64,000 bases of DNA from Halorarius halobius (GCF_024298865.1 NZ_CP101162.1:1-64000), one strand, 5' to 3'. Positions 52,353 through 61,338 are shown, numbered from the stretch's first letter. Made by a program: numbers and translations. Notes: generated by a model from the sequence alone, not told the origin.

Positions 52353-54736
52353 GGTTCCTCCGTCGTGTGGCCGTTCGTGACTGCGTCCGACCCCCCGTCA
52401 GGATCGATCTCCGGGTCGGCGTCGACGACGTCGTTGAGGTCGGCCGCGTGGACATCCTCGTGATCGGCCTCCATCGCCATCTGAAGGTCCATATCGCGGT
52501 TCATCACGTGCGGGAGGTCGGTCATCTCGAGGTCCTCGTGGAACGCCGCGTCTCTGGGTGTTCCGTCACCCTCGGCGAGGTCGATCCCCTCGACGCCGGC
52601 GAGCCAGTCCCACGGATCGAGCGCGTCGTCCAGGACGGTATGCTCGAACGGCCCGCTCCGGATTTCGAGGCGGCGCCGCCCGTGGACGCTGGTCGCCAGT
52701 AAACACTCCGAGTAGTCCGAATCCTGTCCGCGGGCTGCCGTCTGGATGAATCGAATCTCGTCGGTCGAGAAGCCGTAGTACTCTGCCGTCTGCTCCGAGA
52801 CCGATTCGGCGTAGAACAGGCACTTCACGTCACAGTTCTCGTAGACCTCGCGGCGCTCGTTCGTCCGGACGAACTCGTGGGCAGTCTGACTCATCAGCGT
52901 CAGGCCGGCCTCGTAGTGACGCGCGTGGCGGATGTACAGGTTGATCAGGTCCCGTGCGGCGGGTCGTCCCAGTAGATAGTGGGCCTCGTCGAACGTGACG
53001 TCCACCTTGTAGGGCGACTGCTTCGCCTCCAGGTAGGCCCACGAGAGCATCGCATGGAGGATGAGTGGCATCTCGCCGGTGTCGGCGAACGAGCTCATGT
53101 CCATCACGACCAGCCGAGAGGAGAGATCGAGATTCGTCTGGCCGTTCAGGTTGTGGTTGATACCTCCCGGTTTGAACGACTCGAACTTCGGCTGGAGGCT
53201 CCGAGCGAGTTCCTGATGATGGTCGGTCGGCGTGACGATTGTATCCGAGATCGAGATACCGCCTCCGTGCAGGGGCCCCGCGTCGTCGCCGAGCTCCGCC
53301 TCTTCGGCGTTCGGAACCCCGTAGGACTGGAACTGTCCGAGTTCGACTCCGTCGATGACGCCCGCCTCGTGGGCGGCTTCGAGGCCGCCGGCAGCGATCA
53401 CGTTGACACCGCGGATGAGGTCGTCGAGCGTTGGTGACTCCCGCCCGTAGGTGTCGAACTCGCCGAGGATGATCCCCTTCGAGATGTAGGCGTAATGGGC
53501 GGCCTGAATGAGAATGCCCTCCTCACCGGCGGACATCCCATCACGCTGGTCGAAGTGAGTGTGGAGCATCTCGATGACCGACCGAATCGTCAGCGCGTAC
53601 GTGTCGTCGCCGTTTTCCTGTTCGGCGTCTGCCGGCGGCGAGATGTCCATCGGATTGACGGTGTAGTTCCCACCGAAGCGGATCACTTCGCCGCCGAGGG
53701 ACTGTGCGAACCGCGGGTAGTCGTCACCCGCCGGGTCGAACAGGATGCACTGGACGTTCGGGTCTGCGAGCAGTCGTCGGTAGATCTCCAGCTTCCGGAA
53801 GTAGCTTTTTCCCGACCCCGTCTTCCCCGAGATCGCCATCGAGTGGCCCGACAGCGCGTAGCGGTCGAGGATCACAGGCCGCTTCGTATCGTCGAACCCG
53901 AACAGGACGCCCTCGGGATCGTAGATTGACGGTTCGACGAGGTTGAAGAACGTCCCCAGCGCCTCGAGCTGAATCGGGTGCGTGTTGTCGATGGTGTCGC
54001 TCGCGAGCGGCGCGACCGATCCAATGGCCTCGAGTTGCTGGTGTTTCACCGGGCTGAGGTCGACGTCCTGTTCGGCGAGGATGGCCTCCACCCGGTCGAG
54101 CATCTCGTCGAGACCCTCCTGCGTGTCGGCGACCAGTTCGAGGTAAATCGCGACGTCGTAGAGCTTGGTCGTCCCGCGGATGGTGTTCCGCAGGAGCCGT
54201 TCGAGGTCCTGCCGTTCGAGTTCGTCTTGGTAGGTGTCGGTACGGCCGCGTTTCTGTTTGACCGACAGCGAGGTGACGGCCTGCGTGTAGCGCTTCTGGA
54301 GCTGGCGACGGACGTCTTTTGCGGCCCGCGGCTGGACGTGGAGCGACAGCCGCAGATCGACATCCGCTAGGGTGAGCGGCACCAGCCAACCGAGGCCCAC
54401 CTTCCGGGGGAACGAGGTCACCGTGAGAACCTGCGAGATGCGGTCGTCACGGACCTGGAACTTCGGGTAGTCCTGGACGACTCGGGGAGCGATGAGCCGC
54501 TTGTCGAGCTCGCCACGCTCTTTCAGCGTCTCCATCGGGGTGGCGAGGTCGATGTCCTCGGCTTGCAGCTGGTAGGCTGCCCACTCGATGTTCTCGGTGG
54601 TGGTCTCGCGGTCGAGCAGCGCGAGGTAGTCGAGCGCGTGGCGCGTTTCGTCGCCCGAAAGCTCGTCGATCGGGCGGCGCTCGACCGACTCCTCCGTCGT
54701 CTCGTTACTGAATGCCTGCGTGATTCGTTTGATCAT
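52349..54736 (-). CDS. VirB4/TraC-like conjugation ATPase
   Basis: A 795-residue VirB4-family ATPase. Walker A MAISGKTGSGKSYFRKLEIY near residue 305, Walker B region VDVTFDEAHYLLGRPAARDL near 580, then HARHYEAGLTLMSQTAHEFV (motif with Gln). The N-terminal 250 residues form the helical VirB4 N-domain. VirB4 powers assembly of type IV secretion/conjugation channels. The gene is coupled upstream via a 23-codon ORF to the 501-residue membrane gene. It is the best-conserved marker of a conjugative element here. Confidence 0.88.
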   Translation of the reverse strand: MIKRITQAFSNETTEESVERRPIDELSGDETRHALDYLALLDRETTTENIEWAAYQLQAEDIDLATPMETLKERGELDKRLIAPRVVQDYPKFQVRDDRISQVLTVTSFPRKVGLGWLVPLTLADVDLRLSLHVQPRAAKDVRRQLQKRYTQAVTSLSVKQKRGRTDTYQDELERQDLERLLRNTIRGTTKLYDVAIYLELVADTQEGLDEMLDRVEAILAEQDVDLSPVKHQQLEAIGSVAPLASDTIDNTHPIQLEALGTFFNLVEPSIYDPEGVLFGFDDTKRPVILDRYALSGHSMAISGKTGSGKSYFRKLEIYRRLLADPNVQCILFDPAGDDYPRFAQSLGGEVIRFGGNYTVNPMDISPPADAEQENGDDTYALTIRSVIEMLHTHFDQRDGMSAGEEGILIQAAHYAYISKGIILGEFDTYGRESPTLDDLIRGVNVIAAGGLEAAHEAGVIDGVELGQFQSYGVPNAEEAELGDDAGPLHGGGISISDTIVTPTDHHQELARSLQPKFESFKPGGINHNLNGQTNLDLSSRLVVMDMSSFADTGEMPLILHAMLSWAYLEAKQSPYKVDVTFDEAHYLLGRPAARDLINLYIRHARHYEAGLTLMSQTAHEFVRTNERREVYENCDVKCLFYAESVSEQTAEYYGFSTDEIRFIQTAARGQDSDYSECLLATSVHGRRRLEIRSGPFEHTVLDDALDPWDWLAGVEGIDLAEGDGTPRDAAFHEDLEMTDLPHVMNRDMDLQMAMEADHEDVHAADLNDVVDADPEIDPDGGSDAVTNGHTTEEP

Positions 54737-54804
54737 CTCTTGGTCTCTGCGTGTGCGGTCGGGGTGATCGGCTGTCGGTACAACTCCTGAAGTCGCTCAA
54801 ACAT
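54733..54804 (-). CDS. Coupled 23-residue mini-ORF
   Basis: MFERLQELYRQPITPTAHAE and three more residues. Its ATG lies within the stop region of the preceding gene and its TGA overlaps the VirB4 ATG (ATGA). It fills the only gap between the two genes, which suggests translational coupling or a real microprotein. Confidence 0.4.
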   Translation of the reverse strand: MFERLQELYRQPITPTAHAETKR

Positions 54805-56302
54805 CGGTTCCCTCCGGTGGATCTGCCCCACCGTGATCCTCGTCGACGACCGCGTCGGCAAGCTGCTCGACATCACCCTCGATTACGTTGAGGGCGCTGC
54901 GACGGGCCCGGAGCGCGAGTGCGACGCCGACGACCAGCAGAAACAGCCCCGCGGCGTACACCTCGACGACGAGGGCCGTGGTCCCGGTCGGCGTGCTGGT
55001 CCACTGTGTCGGATACGCCTGCTCGAACAGCCCCACAGCGACGGCCGTCACACCGACGCCGGCGAGGCCGATGGCTGTCGATCGCTGACCCGACGGGAGC
55101 AGGATGACCAGACTCAGCAGGAACGTCGGAAGGCTTCCGGCTGCGAGCCCGAACGACGCCTCTCGCACGAGCAAGTACGGCACATCTCCAACCTGACCGC
55201 TTCCGAGGAACGCACTGAGGGCCGTGGCCGCGAACAGGAGCGCTGTCGCGAACAGCGTCACGCCGGCATACACCGACAGTGGCGAGTGGTAGTGCTTTCC
55301 GCGTCCGATTGGGCCGATCGTCCGGGCGTACCAGGCGAGGATACGGGAGTTGTCGACCTGGTCGATGTACTCCTCCTGAACGCGCCCGCCGTACGGCAGA
55401 TCACCAGTCGACTCGGGGCGAGGCTCGGGATCGGACTCCGGTTCAGCGAGTTCAGCCTCCCGGTCGGCCTGCTCGAACGCCGTCGCCAGATCGAGCGGTT
55501 CGCCGGTCGCGGGGTCAGTCAGCGTGTCCTCATCCGGCCGTGTGAAGGCGCCGTGTTCGAATCTAATCGGGGCTTCTTGGCCTCGGTAGACCTGATAGAG
55601 AATGTCGAGGACGTCGGCGCGGTCGTCGATGATGGTCGTCTCGACCTGCGTGCGCGGCAACTGCGAGGCGACCCGTTGGACCCGGGCCCAGACCTCGTCG
55701 AGATACGGCTCTTCGTCGTCGACAGCCGTCGTGCGATCACCAAAGGGAAGTGCATCAGTGATGGCGTCGAAACGCCCGTCCTCATCGTCCTCGCCCTTCC
55801 TGACTGCGACGGCGACGAAGAACCGCCGGTCGCGAACGTTCGCAAGCGCGATTGTCTGATCCAGCCATTCAGCGTGGGCGATTCGGCCGTACTCGAGGAG
55901 CGGTGAATCGGTCACCCGGTCGCTGTCTGCCCCGACCGCCGCACCACCGTCGGTGGCCGGTTCCTCTGCGTCGTCTTGATCGTCGACGATCGCCGTCGGC
56001 TGACCGGTCGGTGTGCCCGGAGCGTCCACCCCGACGAACTTCTCGATATACTGGTCGCCGTTGAAGCGAGTGGTCAGCGTCAGGAACTGCGTCGGGAACT
56101 GCAGGCCCCGCAGGAACGTCATGTACGAGACGTACAGGCTGTTCCGGCGTTCTTCTGAGAGCGTGAGCCACTCGCGGGGCTCGATTTCGATCAGCATCGT
56201 GTACGCCGTCGGCGTCTCGATGACACCACCGTCGCGAACGTTTTCGAAGCCGAGGAGATCCAGGGTTGAGCCTCCGTCCCCCTCCCCGTTCATGGAGGTC
56301 AT
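54797..56302 (-). CDS. Conjugation-associated membrane protein
   Basis: A 501-residue protein. The N-terminal region (TPTAYTMLIEIEPREWLTLS, FPTQFLTLTTRFNGDQYIEK) resembles the N-terminal domain of VirB4/TraC-like proteins without the ATPase. Four hydrophobic helices lie at about 340-480 (YAGVTLFATALLFAATALSA, GLAAGSLPTFLLSLVILL, GLAGVGVTAVAVGLF, AAGLFLLVVGVALALRA). It starts by ATGA overlap with the VirB3-like gene. A structural component of the channel is likely; family not named. Confidence 0.7.
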   Translation of the reverse strand: MTSMNGEGDGGSTLDLLGFENVRDGGVIETPTAYTMLIEIEPREWLTLSEERRNSLYVSYMTFLRGLQFPTQFLTLTTRFNGDQYIEKFVGVDAPGTPTGQPTAIVDDQDDAEEPATDGGAAVGADSDRVTDSPLLEYGRIAHAEWLDQTIALANVRDRRFFVAVAVRKGEDDEDGRFDAITDALPFGDRTTAVDDEEPYLDEVWARVQRVASQLPRTQVETTIIDDRADVLDILYQVYRGQEAPIRFEHGAFTRPDEDTLTDPATGEPLDLATAFEQADREAELAEPESDPEPRPESTGDLPYGGRVQEEYIDQVDNSRILAWYARTIGPIGRGKHYHSPLSVYAGVTLFATALLFAATALSAFLGSGQVGDVPYLLVREASFGLAAGSLPTFLLSLVILLPSGQRSTAIGLAGVGVTAVAVGLFEQAYPTQWTSTPTGTTALVVEVYAAGLFLLVVGVALALRARRSALNVIEGDVEQLADAVVDEDHGGADPPEGTDV

Positions 56303-56757
56303 GGTTTCTGCTCCGACGTCGATCCGTCGACGTTCGGGCGGGTCCGTTCGAAGCCACCGGGGTAGGCGAGGTCAACACCTTCGAGGTCTACTGGCTGCTC
56401 GGTAGTTCTCATCGGGGGCGTCGTAATCCACTCGTCTTGCGTGACGCCGGCGCCCAGATCTCCGTCCTCGGGATCAGGATGTCGCCAGACGTAGACGTTC
56501 GACCCGGTCTTGTACTGGAAGACGGCGTGCGCATACCGCAGAGGACGCTGGCCGGGCGGCGTCTTCAGGAAGATCAGCCCGCCGATACCGATCCCGAGGG
56601 CGAATAGCGGGAAGGTGAACAGCAGTGGGAAGCCGATGGTGTAGAGGACGGCACACGGGGCGAGTGGGATGGCGAGCGACTCGGCGAGCCGCTTCACAGA
56701 GAAGCCAAGGAACTTCGACTCCAGCAGGTTACTCGCGACCGGGACGGGGTCGGGCAT
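56299..56757 (-). CDS. VirB3/PrgI-like small membrane protein
   Basis: A 152-residue protein with two adjacent hydrophobic helices at about 28-66 (LAIPLAPCAVLYTIGFPLLF, FPLFALGIGIGGLIFL) and a soluble tail including YAHAVFQYKTGSNVYVWRHP. Its size, topology and place just before the VirB4-type genes match VirB3/PrgI proteins. It overlaps neither end by more than the usual stop-start, and starts 1 nt after the stop of the small gene upstream. Confidence 0.7.
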   Translation of the reverse strand: MPDPVPVASNLLESKFLGFSVKRLAESLAIPLAPCAVLYTIGFPLLFTFPLFALGIGIGGLIFLKTPPGQRPLRYAHAVFQYKTGSNVYVWRHPDPEDGDLGAGVTQDEWITTPPMRTTEQPVDLEGVDLAYPGGFERTRPNVDGSTSEQKP

Positions 56758-56928
56758 CTACCCATCCTCCCCGAGACACTCGTCTCCGGATGGGAGAACT
56801 CCGCCGGCTTCCAGCTGCTCGGCTCCCTTGATCAGCATCCCGCGCCAGTTGACTCCGTGACGTTCCCGAACGGCCTCAAGCCGCTCGAACTGCTGGTCGT
56901 CCTTGATGACGATGCGGGTCGAGGTCAT
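56758..56928 (-). CDS. Small RHH-like protein, paralog of the gene at 56925
   Basis: A 56-residue protein: MTSTRIVIKDDQQFERLEAV, then RERHGVNWRGMLIKGAEQLE and a short acidic tail. It matches the start of the next protein upstream (YGVQWRGMLIQGAKRLE), so the two are tandem paralogs. The short strand plus two helices suggests a ribbon-helix-helix DNA-binding fold, and such proteins regulate conjugation genes. ATGA overlap with the upstream gene; its stop precedes the VirB3-like start. Confidence 0.65.
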   Translation of the reverse strand: MTSTRIVIKDDQQFERLEAVRERHGVNWRGMLIKGAEQLEAGGVLPSGDECLGEDG

Positions 56929-57320
56929 CGCTCGGCCCTCTCCACAGCAAATTCGACAGCGCCGCTGTCCCCGCGGTTTGTCTCGGATTCCACTGTTCGG
57001 AGCGTGCCGTTCGCGTCGAATAGGCGCGGATCGAGTTGATGATCGGTGGTCGACGTATCCGACCGAGCTGGTGTTTCGTGCGTCTCGGCGTCGGTCAGTG
57101 ACTCAACGGGTTGCTCACTGGGGTCGGTACTGTCCGATTCCGACTGGCGACGTTCACGTTCGGGGTCGTCTGGTGTGAGCGCGAACCTGAGTTCTCGCCC
57201 CTCGAGACGCTTGGCGCCCTGGATCAGCATCCCTCGCCACTGGACGCCGTACTTGTCTCGGATCGACCGGAGACGGCGGTACTCCGCCTCGCTTCTGAAT
57301 TGAATCTCGATTTCAGGCAT
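56925..57320 (-). CDS. RHH-like small protein with disordered tail
   Basis: A 131-residue protein. Residues 1-45 (MPEIEIQFRSEAEYRRLRSI, then YGVQWRGMLIQGAKRLEG) form a probable ribbon-helix-helix domain, the same as in the next gene. The remaining 85 residues are polar, rich in Ser, Thr and Asp, probably disordered. ATG at 57320 is set by the paralog alignment; the open frame extends to 57608 but the extension is basic and improbable. It is near the head of the conjugation operon and could bind its promoter. Confidence 0.65.
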   Translation of the reverse strand: MPEIEIQFRSEAEYRRLRSIRDKYGVQWRGMLIQGAKRLEGRELRFALTPDDPERERRQSESDSTDPSEQPVESLTDAETHETPARSDTSTTDHQLDPRLFDANGTLRTVESETNRGDSGAVEFAVERAER

Positions 57321-57334
57321 CCTACTCACCGCTT

Positions 57335-57460
57335 TCAGCTGGCACTCTCGTCGAGAACCACGGCGGGACGCGGCAGATCGAAATCGGGAGTCACCGAGAG
57401 CACGGTCCCGAACGGCGTTACCAGTACGACGCCTGTTCGGAGGATGGACTGTTGTTTCAT
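57335..57460 (-). CDS. Possible first gene of the conjugation operon (41 residues)
   Basis: MKQQSILRTGVVLVTPFGTV followed by LSVTPDFDLPRPAVVLDES. It starts at ATG 57460, about 30 nt after a TATA-like AAATAAAC (rc of about 57492-57499), and ends 14 nt before the RHH-like gene. The composition is normal for the window. Too short to be certain. Confidence 0.45.
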   Translation of the reverse strand: MKQQSILRTGVVLVTPFGTVLSVTPDFDLPRPAVVLDESAS

Positions 57461-57521
57461 CACACTCCAGTGGTCGGTGGCACGAGCATTTGTTTATTTC
57501 AAGAATGCGTAACGCGTAATA

Positions 57522-57536
57522 GTGCGTCGAACGCAC
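57522..57536. promoter_or_regulatory. Palindrome upstream of the conjugation operon
   Basis: GTGCGT-CGA-ACGCAC, perfect 6-nt arms with a 3-nt spacer, about 62 nt upstream of the first ATG of the operon. It is near the presumed TATA element, with GCGTAACGC repeats just beside it. A plausible operator for one of the RHH-like proteins. Confidence 0.45.
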
Positions 57537-57634
57537 GGTTGCGGCTGACGCAACTGTCCTTATGTTCTGTGCGCTAGGGGCGACGGCAGACGCGTTCGAG
57601 ACAGTCATCGAGGCCGCGCGCGACGACCCTGACG

Positions 57635-57852
57635 ATGCGTTGTAAGAACTGCAACACAGTGGTCGTATTTCAAGAGCCTCGAGAGGTACGCGGCTACGAG
57701 GAGGCCGTTCTCGCCTGCATTGATACCACGGTGCTCCGGGCGCCTACAAGGTCAACTGGTGGAGTCCAAAGCCCGGTGACGAGTGGGCCTCAGGCGAACT
57801 GAGTGAGTTCGTCGACATCGACGAACCAGACGGGGTGTCGCATCTGGCGTAG
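57635..57852 (+). pseudogene. Frameshifted small zinc-binding protein gene
   Basis: MRCKNCNTVVVFQEPREVRG, then YEEAVLACID, after which one base is missing near 57721. The other frame continues YHGAPGAYKVNWWSPKPGDE, then WASGELSEFVDIDEPDGVSH to a TAG. Together they read as one small haloarchaeal protein with a CxxC-containing zinc knuckle. Only the first frame is translated from the ATG, and it stops early. Confidence 0.65.
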
Positions 57853-58048
57853 TGGGCTTGTAAAAATCATTAGACAGTGACAAGTTTAGCGATCCTGCTG
57901 AGTATAGAGTGCATCTCAGTTCCCCCAGCTAGTGCCGCTTCAACGCTGAACTGCTAGACACGATCGATAGACGGTCTATTGCAGGAATATAGCAGACCAC
58001 GACTGAAGGCCCACTAGCGACGGTTACGGCCCCTTGCTAGCCGGCAGT

Positions 58049-58648
58049 CTATATGCCAAGCCACTCGTCGTTCCGGATCTCGTATCCGTTCGTCCGGCAA
58101 AACGTCGCTGCGTGCTGGCGTACCGCGCGGGATCCCGGGAGTGTTTCGTTCTCTTGGATTCGCTTGACGATCCAGTCGGTGACAGCCCGGATGCCCTCAT
58201 CATCGTCATCGGCGTCGATCGCTTTGAGCTCCCGAAACGTCTTTTCGTAGGCGTCGCGTTGTGACTCGCTGAGATCTGTGTTCGGGAGCGTTTCGGCCGC
58301 TTCGAGGACCCGTTTCATCGCCGCAGCGACTGTCGGCCGCTGGACTCGCACTCGGACGGCAGACGGGGAGTCGAACGTCTCCGAGTCTATCGCCGGCACT
58401 AGTTCCTCGACAGTGTAGCTCTCGTCGTCCGATTCGATGTCTCGGTCACCGATCACCGCGACGACCTCCGACCCAGTTACCGGGAACTCCAGCGATTCAA
58501 GCTCCGAATCCAACTCGTCGAGAGCTGCCGAGTCAATCGGCGGTTCTGGTTCGTCCCCACGTTCCAGTTCCACGGCAACGTCGCGCTCTCGCTGCCGTCT
58601 GTCCGCGTCACGGGCTTGCTTATCCCGGCCGTTCTTATCGTCTGCCAT
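58049..58648 (-). CDS. DUF5789-like haloarchaeal protein
   Basis: A 199-residue acidic protein. A charged N-terminal tail precedes a segment LESLEFPVTGSEVVAVIGDR that resembles the small DUF5789 family of haloarchaea, continuing to PSAVRVRVQRPTVAAAMKRV. A C-terminal helical part (AVTDWIVKRIQENETLPGSR) follows. Function unknown. Composition matches core haloarchaeal genes rather than the conjugation module. Confidence 0.65.
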   Translation of the reverse strand: MADDKNGRDKQARDADRRQRERDVAVELERGDEPEPPIDSAALDELDSELESLEFPVTGSEVVAVIGDRDIESDDESYTVEELVPAIDSETFDSPSAVRVRVQRPTVAAAMKRVLEAAETLPNTDLSESQRDAYEKTFRELKAIDADDDDEGIRAVTDWIVKRIQENETLPGSRAVRQHAATFCRTNGYEIRNDEWLGI

Positions 58649-58742
58649 TCCCGAAGGTTGCCTCTCTAGCCGGATAGTCCTGTGGTCGATGCGTAAGGAA
58701 TCACCCGAATGGATAACTATCGGGACTCTGTTGAATTGAGCA

Positions 58743-60044
58743 ATGGGCCGTCGGATCCGTCATCCACTGCTGGCACTTGCTGGCGTCATCTCTCTCACGC
58801 TCCCGTGGCTCGTGATTCGAGGCCTGGGGCTTGTCCCTTCGCTTCCGACGGCCGTGGTCATCCTCGTGAGCGGCGTCGCCGTCATCGGCGCGGCGTTCGT
58901 GCTGACCTGGGGTGCTGAAACGGCCGAGATGGACGTCCCACGATCGTTCGCACTGGCCGTCCTCGCGATCATCGCGGTCGCACCGGAATACGCTGTTGAC
59001 GCACTCTACGCTTGGGAGGCCGGCGCGGCACCGGGAACGCCGGCCTCGGAGACCGCCGCCAACCTGGCCGTCGCAAACATGACCGGCGCGAACCGCATTC
59101 TCGTCGGCCTCGGCTGGTCACTGATCGCGCTGTACGCCATCTATCGCGCCCGAGTTACCGCTGATGAGTCCGTTATTCGGCGGGATGGATTCCTTCGGGA
59201 TTCGGTGCAACTCGAGCCCCGGATCAGCATCGAGATCCTGTTTCTTGGCGCAGCGACGGTGTACGCCCTGTTTATCCCGTTTTTCGACGGTATCGACGCG
59301 CTCGACGCGATTATCCTGGTTGGTCTGTATGCTGCCTACGTCGTCGTCATCCTGCGGGGAGAGTCGACCCACGAACCGCAGTTGGGTGTCGCCGGGTATC
59401 TCCAGGGATTGGCGCGGTCACGACGCATCGGTGCGGTGCTCGTAATGTTCGCGTACTCGGCGTTCATCATCCTGATCGCAGTGAAGCCGTTTGCAAAGGG
59501 CCTGGAGACACTCGGTCCACAGCTCGGCGTCTCGTCGTTTTTCATGATCCAGTGGGTCGCTCCGCTGGCCAGCGAGAGCCCCGAGTTCATCGCCACGGCG
59601 TACCTGGTGCAGAAACTGCGGACGACATCGGCGTTCAACGCGCTGATCTCCTCGAAGCTCAATCAGTGGACGCTACTCATCGGGACACTCGTCGTCGTCT
59701 ACAGCCTCTCGCTCGGCGAGTACGGCGTCCTCCAGTTCAGCCAGAAACAGGCCGGCGAGATTTGGATCACCGCGGCCCAGAGCTTCTTCGCAGTGGCTCT
59801 CCTCGTCAACTTCGAGATCAGCGTCCGTGAGGCAGTTGCACTGCTCGGACTGTTCGCACTCCAGTTCCTCCCGTTCTTTCAGGATTTCGAGGGGCTACTG
59901 CTGTTCAGCGGTGTGTATCTCTTCCTCGGGGTCGCACTCCTGATCCGCCGTCGGCGTGATCTCCCGACCGTCGTTGAGCGTGCCCGTCACCACGGTAGTC
60001 GGGACACAAGGGAACCGCGGTCGTCCGCGACAGCAGAGGAATAG
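58743..60044 (+). CDS. Sodium/calcium exchanger-family protein (CaCA)
   Basis: A 433-residue membrane protein with about ten helices in two halves of five, as in CaCA antiporters. The alpha-repeat motifs are AVAPEYAVDALYAWEAGAAP with NMTGANRILVGLGWS near residue 85-125, and VAPLASESPEFIATAYLV with ISSKLNQWTLLIGTL near 275-310. Both contain the conserved acidic/small residues of the ion site. It would exchange Na+ for Ca2+ across the membrane. ATG at 58743. Confidence 0.85.
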   Translation: MGRRIRHPLLALAGVISLTLPWLVIRGLGLVPSLPTAVVILVSGVAVIGAAFVLTWGAETAEMDVPRSFALAVLAIIAVAPEYAVDALYAWEAGAAPGTPASETAANLAVANMTGANRILVGLGWSLIALYAIYRARVTADESVIRRDGFLRDSVQLEPRISIEILFLGAATVYALFIPFFDGIDALDAIILVGLYAAYVVVILRGESTHEPQLGVAGYLQGLARSRRIGAVLVMFAYSAFIILIAVKPFAKGLETLGPQLGVSSFFMIQWVAPLASESPEFIATAYLVQKLRTTSAFNALISSKLNQWTLLIGTLVVVYSLSLGEYGVLQFSQKQAGEIWITAAQSFFAVALLVNFEISVREAVALLGLFALQFLPFFQDFEGLLLFSGVYLFLGVALLIRRRRDLPTVVERARHHGSRDTREPRSSATAEE

Positions 60045-60297
60045 TGCGGATACGCCGTACTGAGTGGGGCGTGGTTCGTTTGGACCAGCGGCCGTGAATG
60101 GCTCTTCCCGCACTCAGTGGAGCAATGATGTCTACAGCCGTTCACAAACTCTCGTGATGGATACACCGTGCATATCGGTCACTGGAGGCCGTTCATTCTG
60201 CCCTCGTCAGGGTAGAACTCTCCCGAACTGGCCACGTAGATAAGTCTAATTCACGTCGGTCAATATACTTTTGGAGCGACGTACACGGAGGAAGTAC

Positions 60298-61107
60298 GTG
60301 ACGGAACAAGGACCGGAAAGTGAGGACACGATCGACCCGATGGGAGTTACAGAGGTCCTCAATTCGTTGATTGAAAGCGGGTTCCACGAAATAAACCGAG
60401 AGACGAACGGGTTGGTACTGTCTGGATTCTCTGCCGGTCTCGACATCGGGTTTGGACCATTATTGATGGCAGTGATGCTCACCCTCTCATCGGGTGGGTA
60501 CGGAGATCTCGGAACGGAGCTACTACTCGCGAGTACCTACTCTGTCGGATTCATGTTTGTCATCTTGGGACGATTAGAACTGTTCACCGAACACACCACC
60601 GTGGCCGTGATGCCGGTCCTCGACGGACGAGCGTCGCTTGCGGAACTCGGCCGTCTCTGGGGGTTGGTCTACGTCAGCAATATCGTCGGTGGGGTGGCCT
60701 TCGTCGTACTCATCGTTACGTTGCTGCCCGACCTCGGGGTCGCCTCTCCGGAGGCATTCGAGACGATCGCTCTCTCACTCGTCAACCACGGTTTCACGTG
60801 GCTATTCATCGCCGGCGTGCTTGCGGGATGGCTTATGGGATTGCTGGCGTGGCTGGTTACAGCAGCTCGAGAGACGACGAGCCGTCTCCTTATCATCTGG
60901 ATCGTCACGGCCGTAATCGGTATCCTCCACCTCCCCCACTCGATTGCGGGGAATGTCGAGGTGCTGTTTGGCGTCTTTCTCTCACCCTTGATTTCGGTGA
61001 TGGACTACGTAGTGTTTCTCGCGCTTGCCACGATAGGCAACGCAGTCGGCGGGGTCGTGTTCGTCGCCCTGTTAAAGTACGGTCACGTCGTCCGGGGCGG
61101 GGATTAG
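60298..61107 (+). CDS. Formate/nitrite transporter (FNT) family channel
   Basis: A 269-residue membrane protein with six helices, as FNT channels have. FNT-type features include GFSAGLDIGFGPLLMAVML, YSVGFMFVILGRLELFTEHT (the conserved E-L-F-T-E-H stretch), LWGLVYVSNIVGGVAFVVL and IGNAVGGVVFVALLKYG. The frame extends up to a TTG at 60271, but a TATA-like CAATATACTTTT near 60262 puts a leaderless start at the GTG at 60298. It would carry formate, nitrite or a related anion. Confidence 0.85.
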   Translation: MTEQGPESEDTIDPMGVTEVLNSLIESGFHEINRETNGLVLSGFSAGLDIGFGPLLMAVMLTLSSGGYGDLGTELLLASTYSVGFMFVILGRLELFTEHTTVAVMPVLDGRASLAELGRLWGLVYVSNIVGGVAFVVLIVTLLPDLGVASPEAFETIALSLVNHGFTWLFIAGVLAGWLMGLLAWLVTAARETTSRLLIIWIVTAVIGILHLPHSIAGNVEVLFGVFLSPLISVMDYVVFLALATIGNAVGGVVFVALLKYGHVVRGGD

Positions 61108-61338
61108 TGGAAAATCCAAGAGAGTGTGTTAAAATCCGCTATCGGAAACGTGAGTTTGGTGATTACACCCTCTATGGCCAGACGGTAACGGAGCGATGTC
61201 TGTCTGCGGGGATTGACCTGAGTACGACTAGCCAACATAATCTCTCTGGAGAATTGACTGTCCAGGAGCGGCCCGCTCATTCACGATCCGAGTGACCTTC
61301 CTGTTGAAGGAAAGTAGAGGTTGGGGATCGGTTTGATC
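61108..61338. other. Intergenic region
   Basis: About 230 bp between converging genes. No ORF, repeat or clear hairpin was accepted. Confidence 0.5.

Larger units (their letters stand above)
57461..58048. other. Degenerate boundary region
   Basis: Almost 600 bp without an intact gene. It holds the conjugation promoter, a frame ending DAFETVIEAARDDPDDAL at 57562-57645 (the C-terminal end of a lost gene), the frameshifted zinc-protein pseudogene at 57635-57852, and about 190 bp of anonymous sequence. It marks the join between the conjugation module and the ion-transport genes. Confidence 0.55.

Noticed and set aside
54833..55906. 357-codon plus-strand frame opposite the conjugation membrane gene
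   Set aside because: Antisense shadow; low-complexity Arg/Asp-rich product and no start signal.
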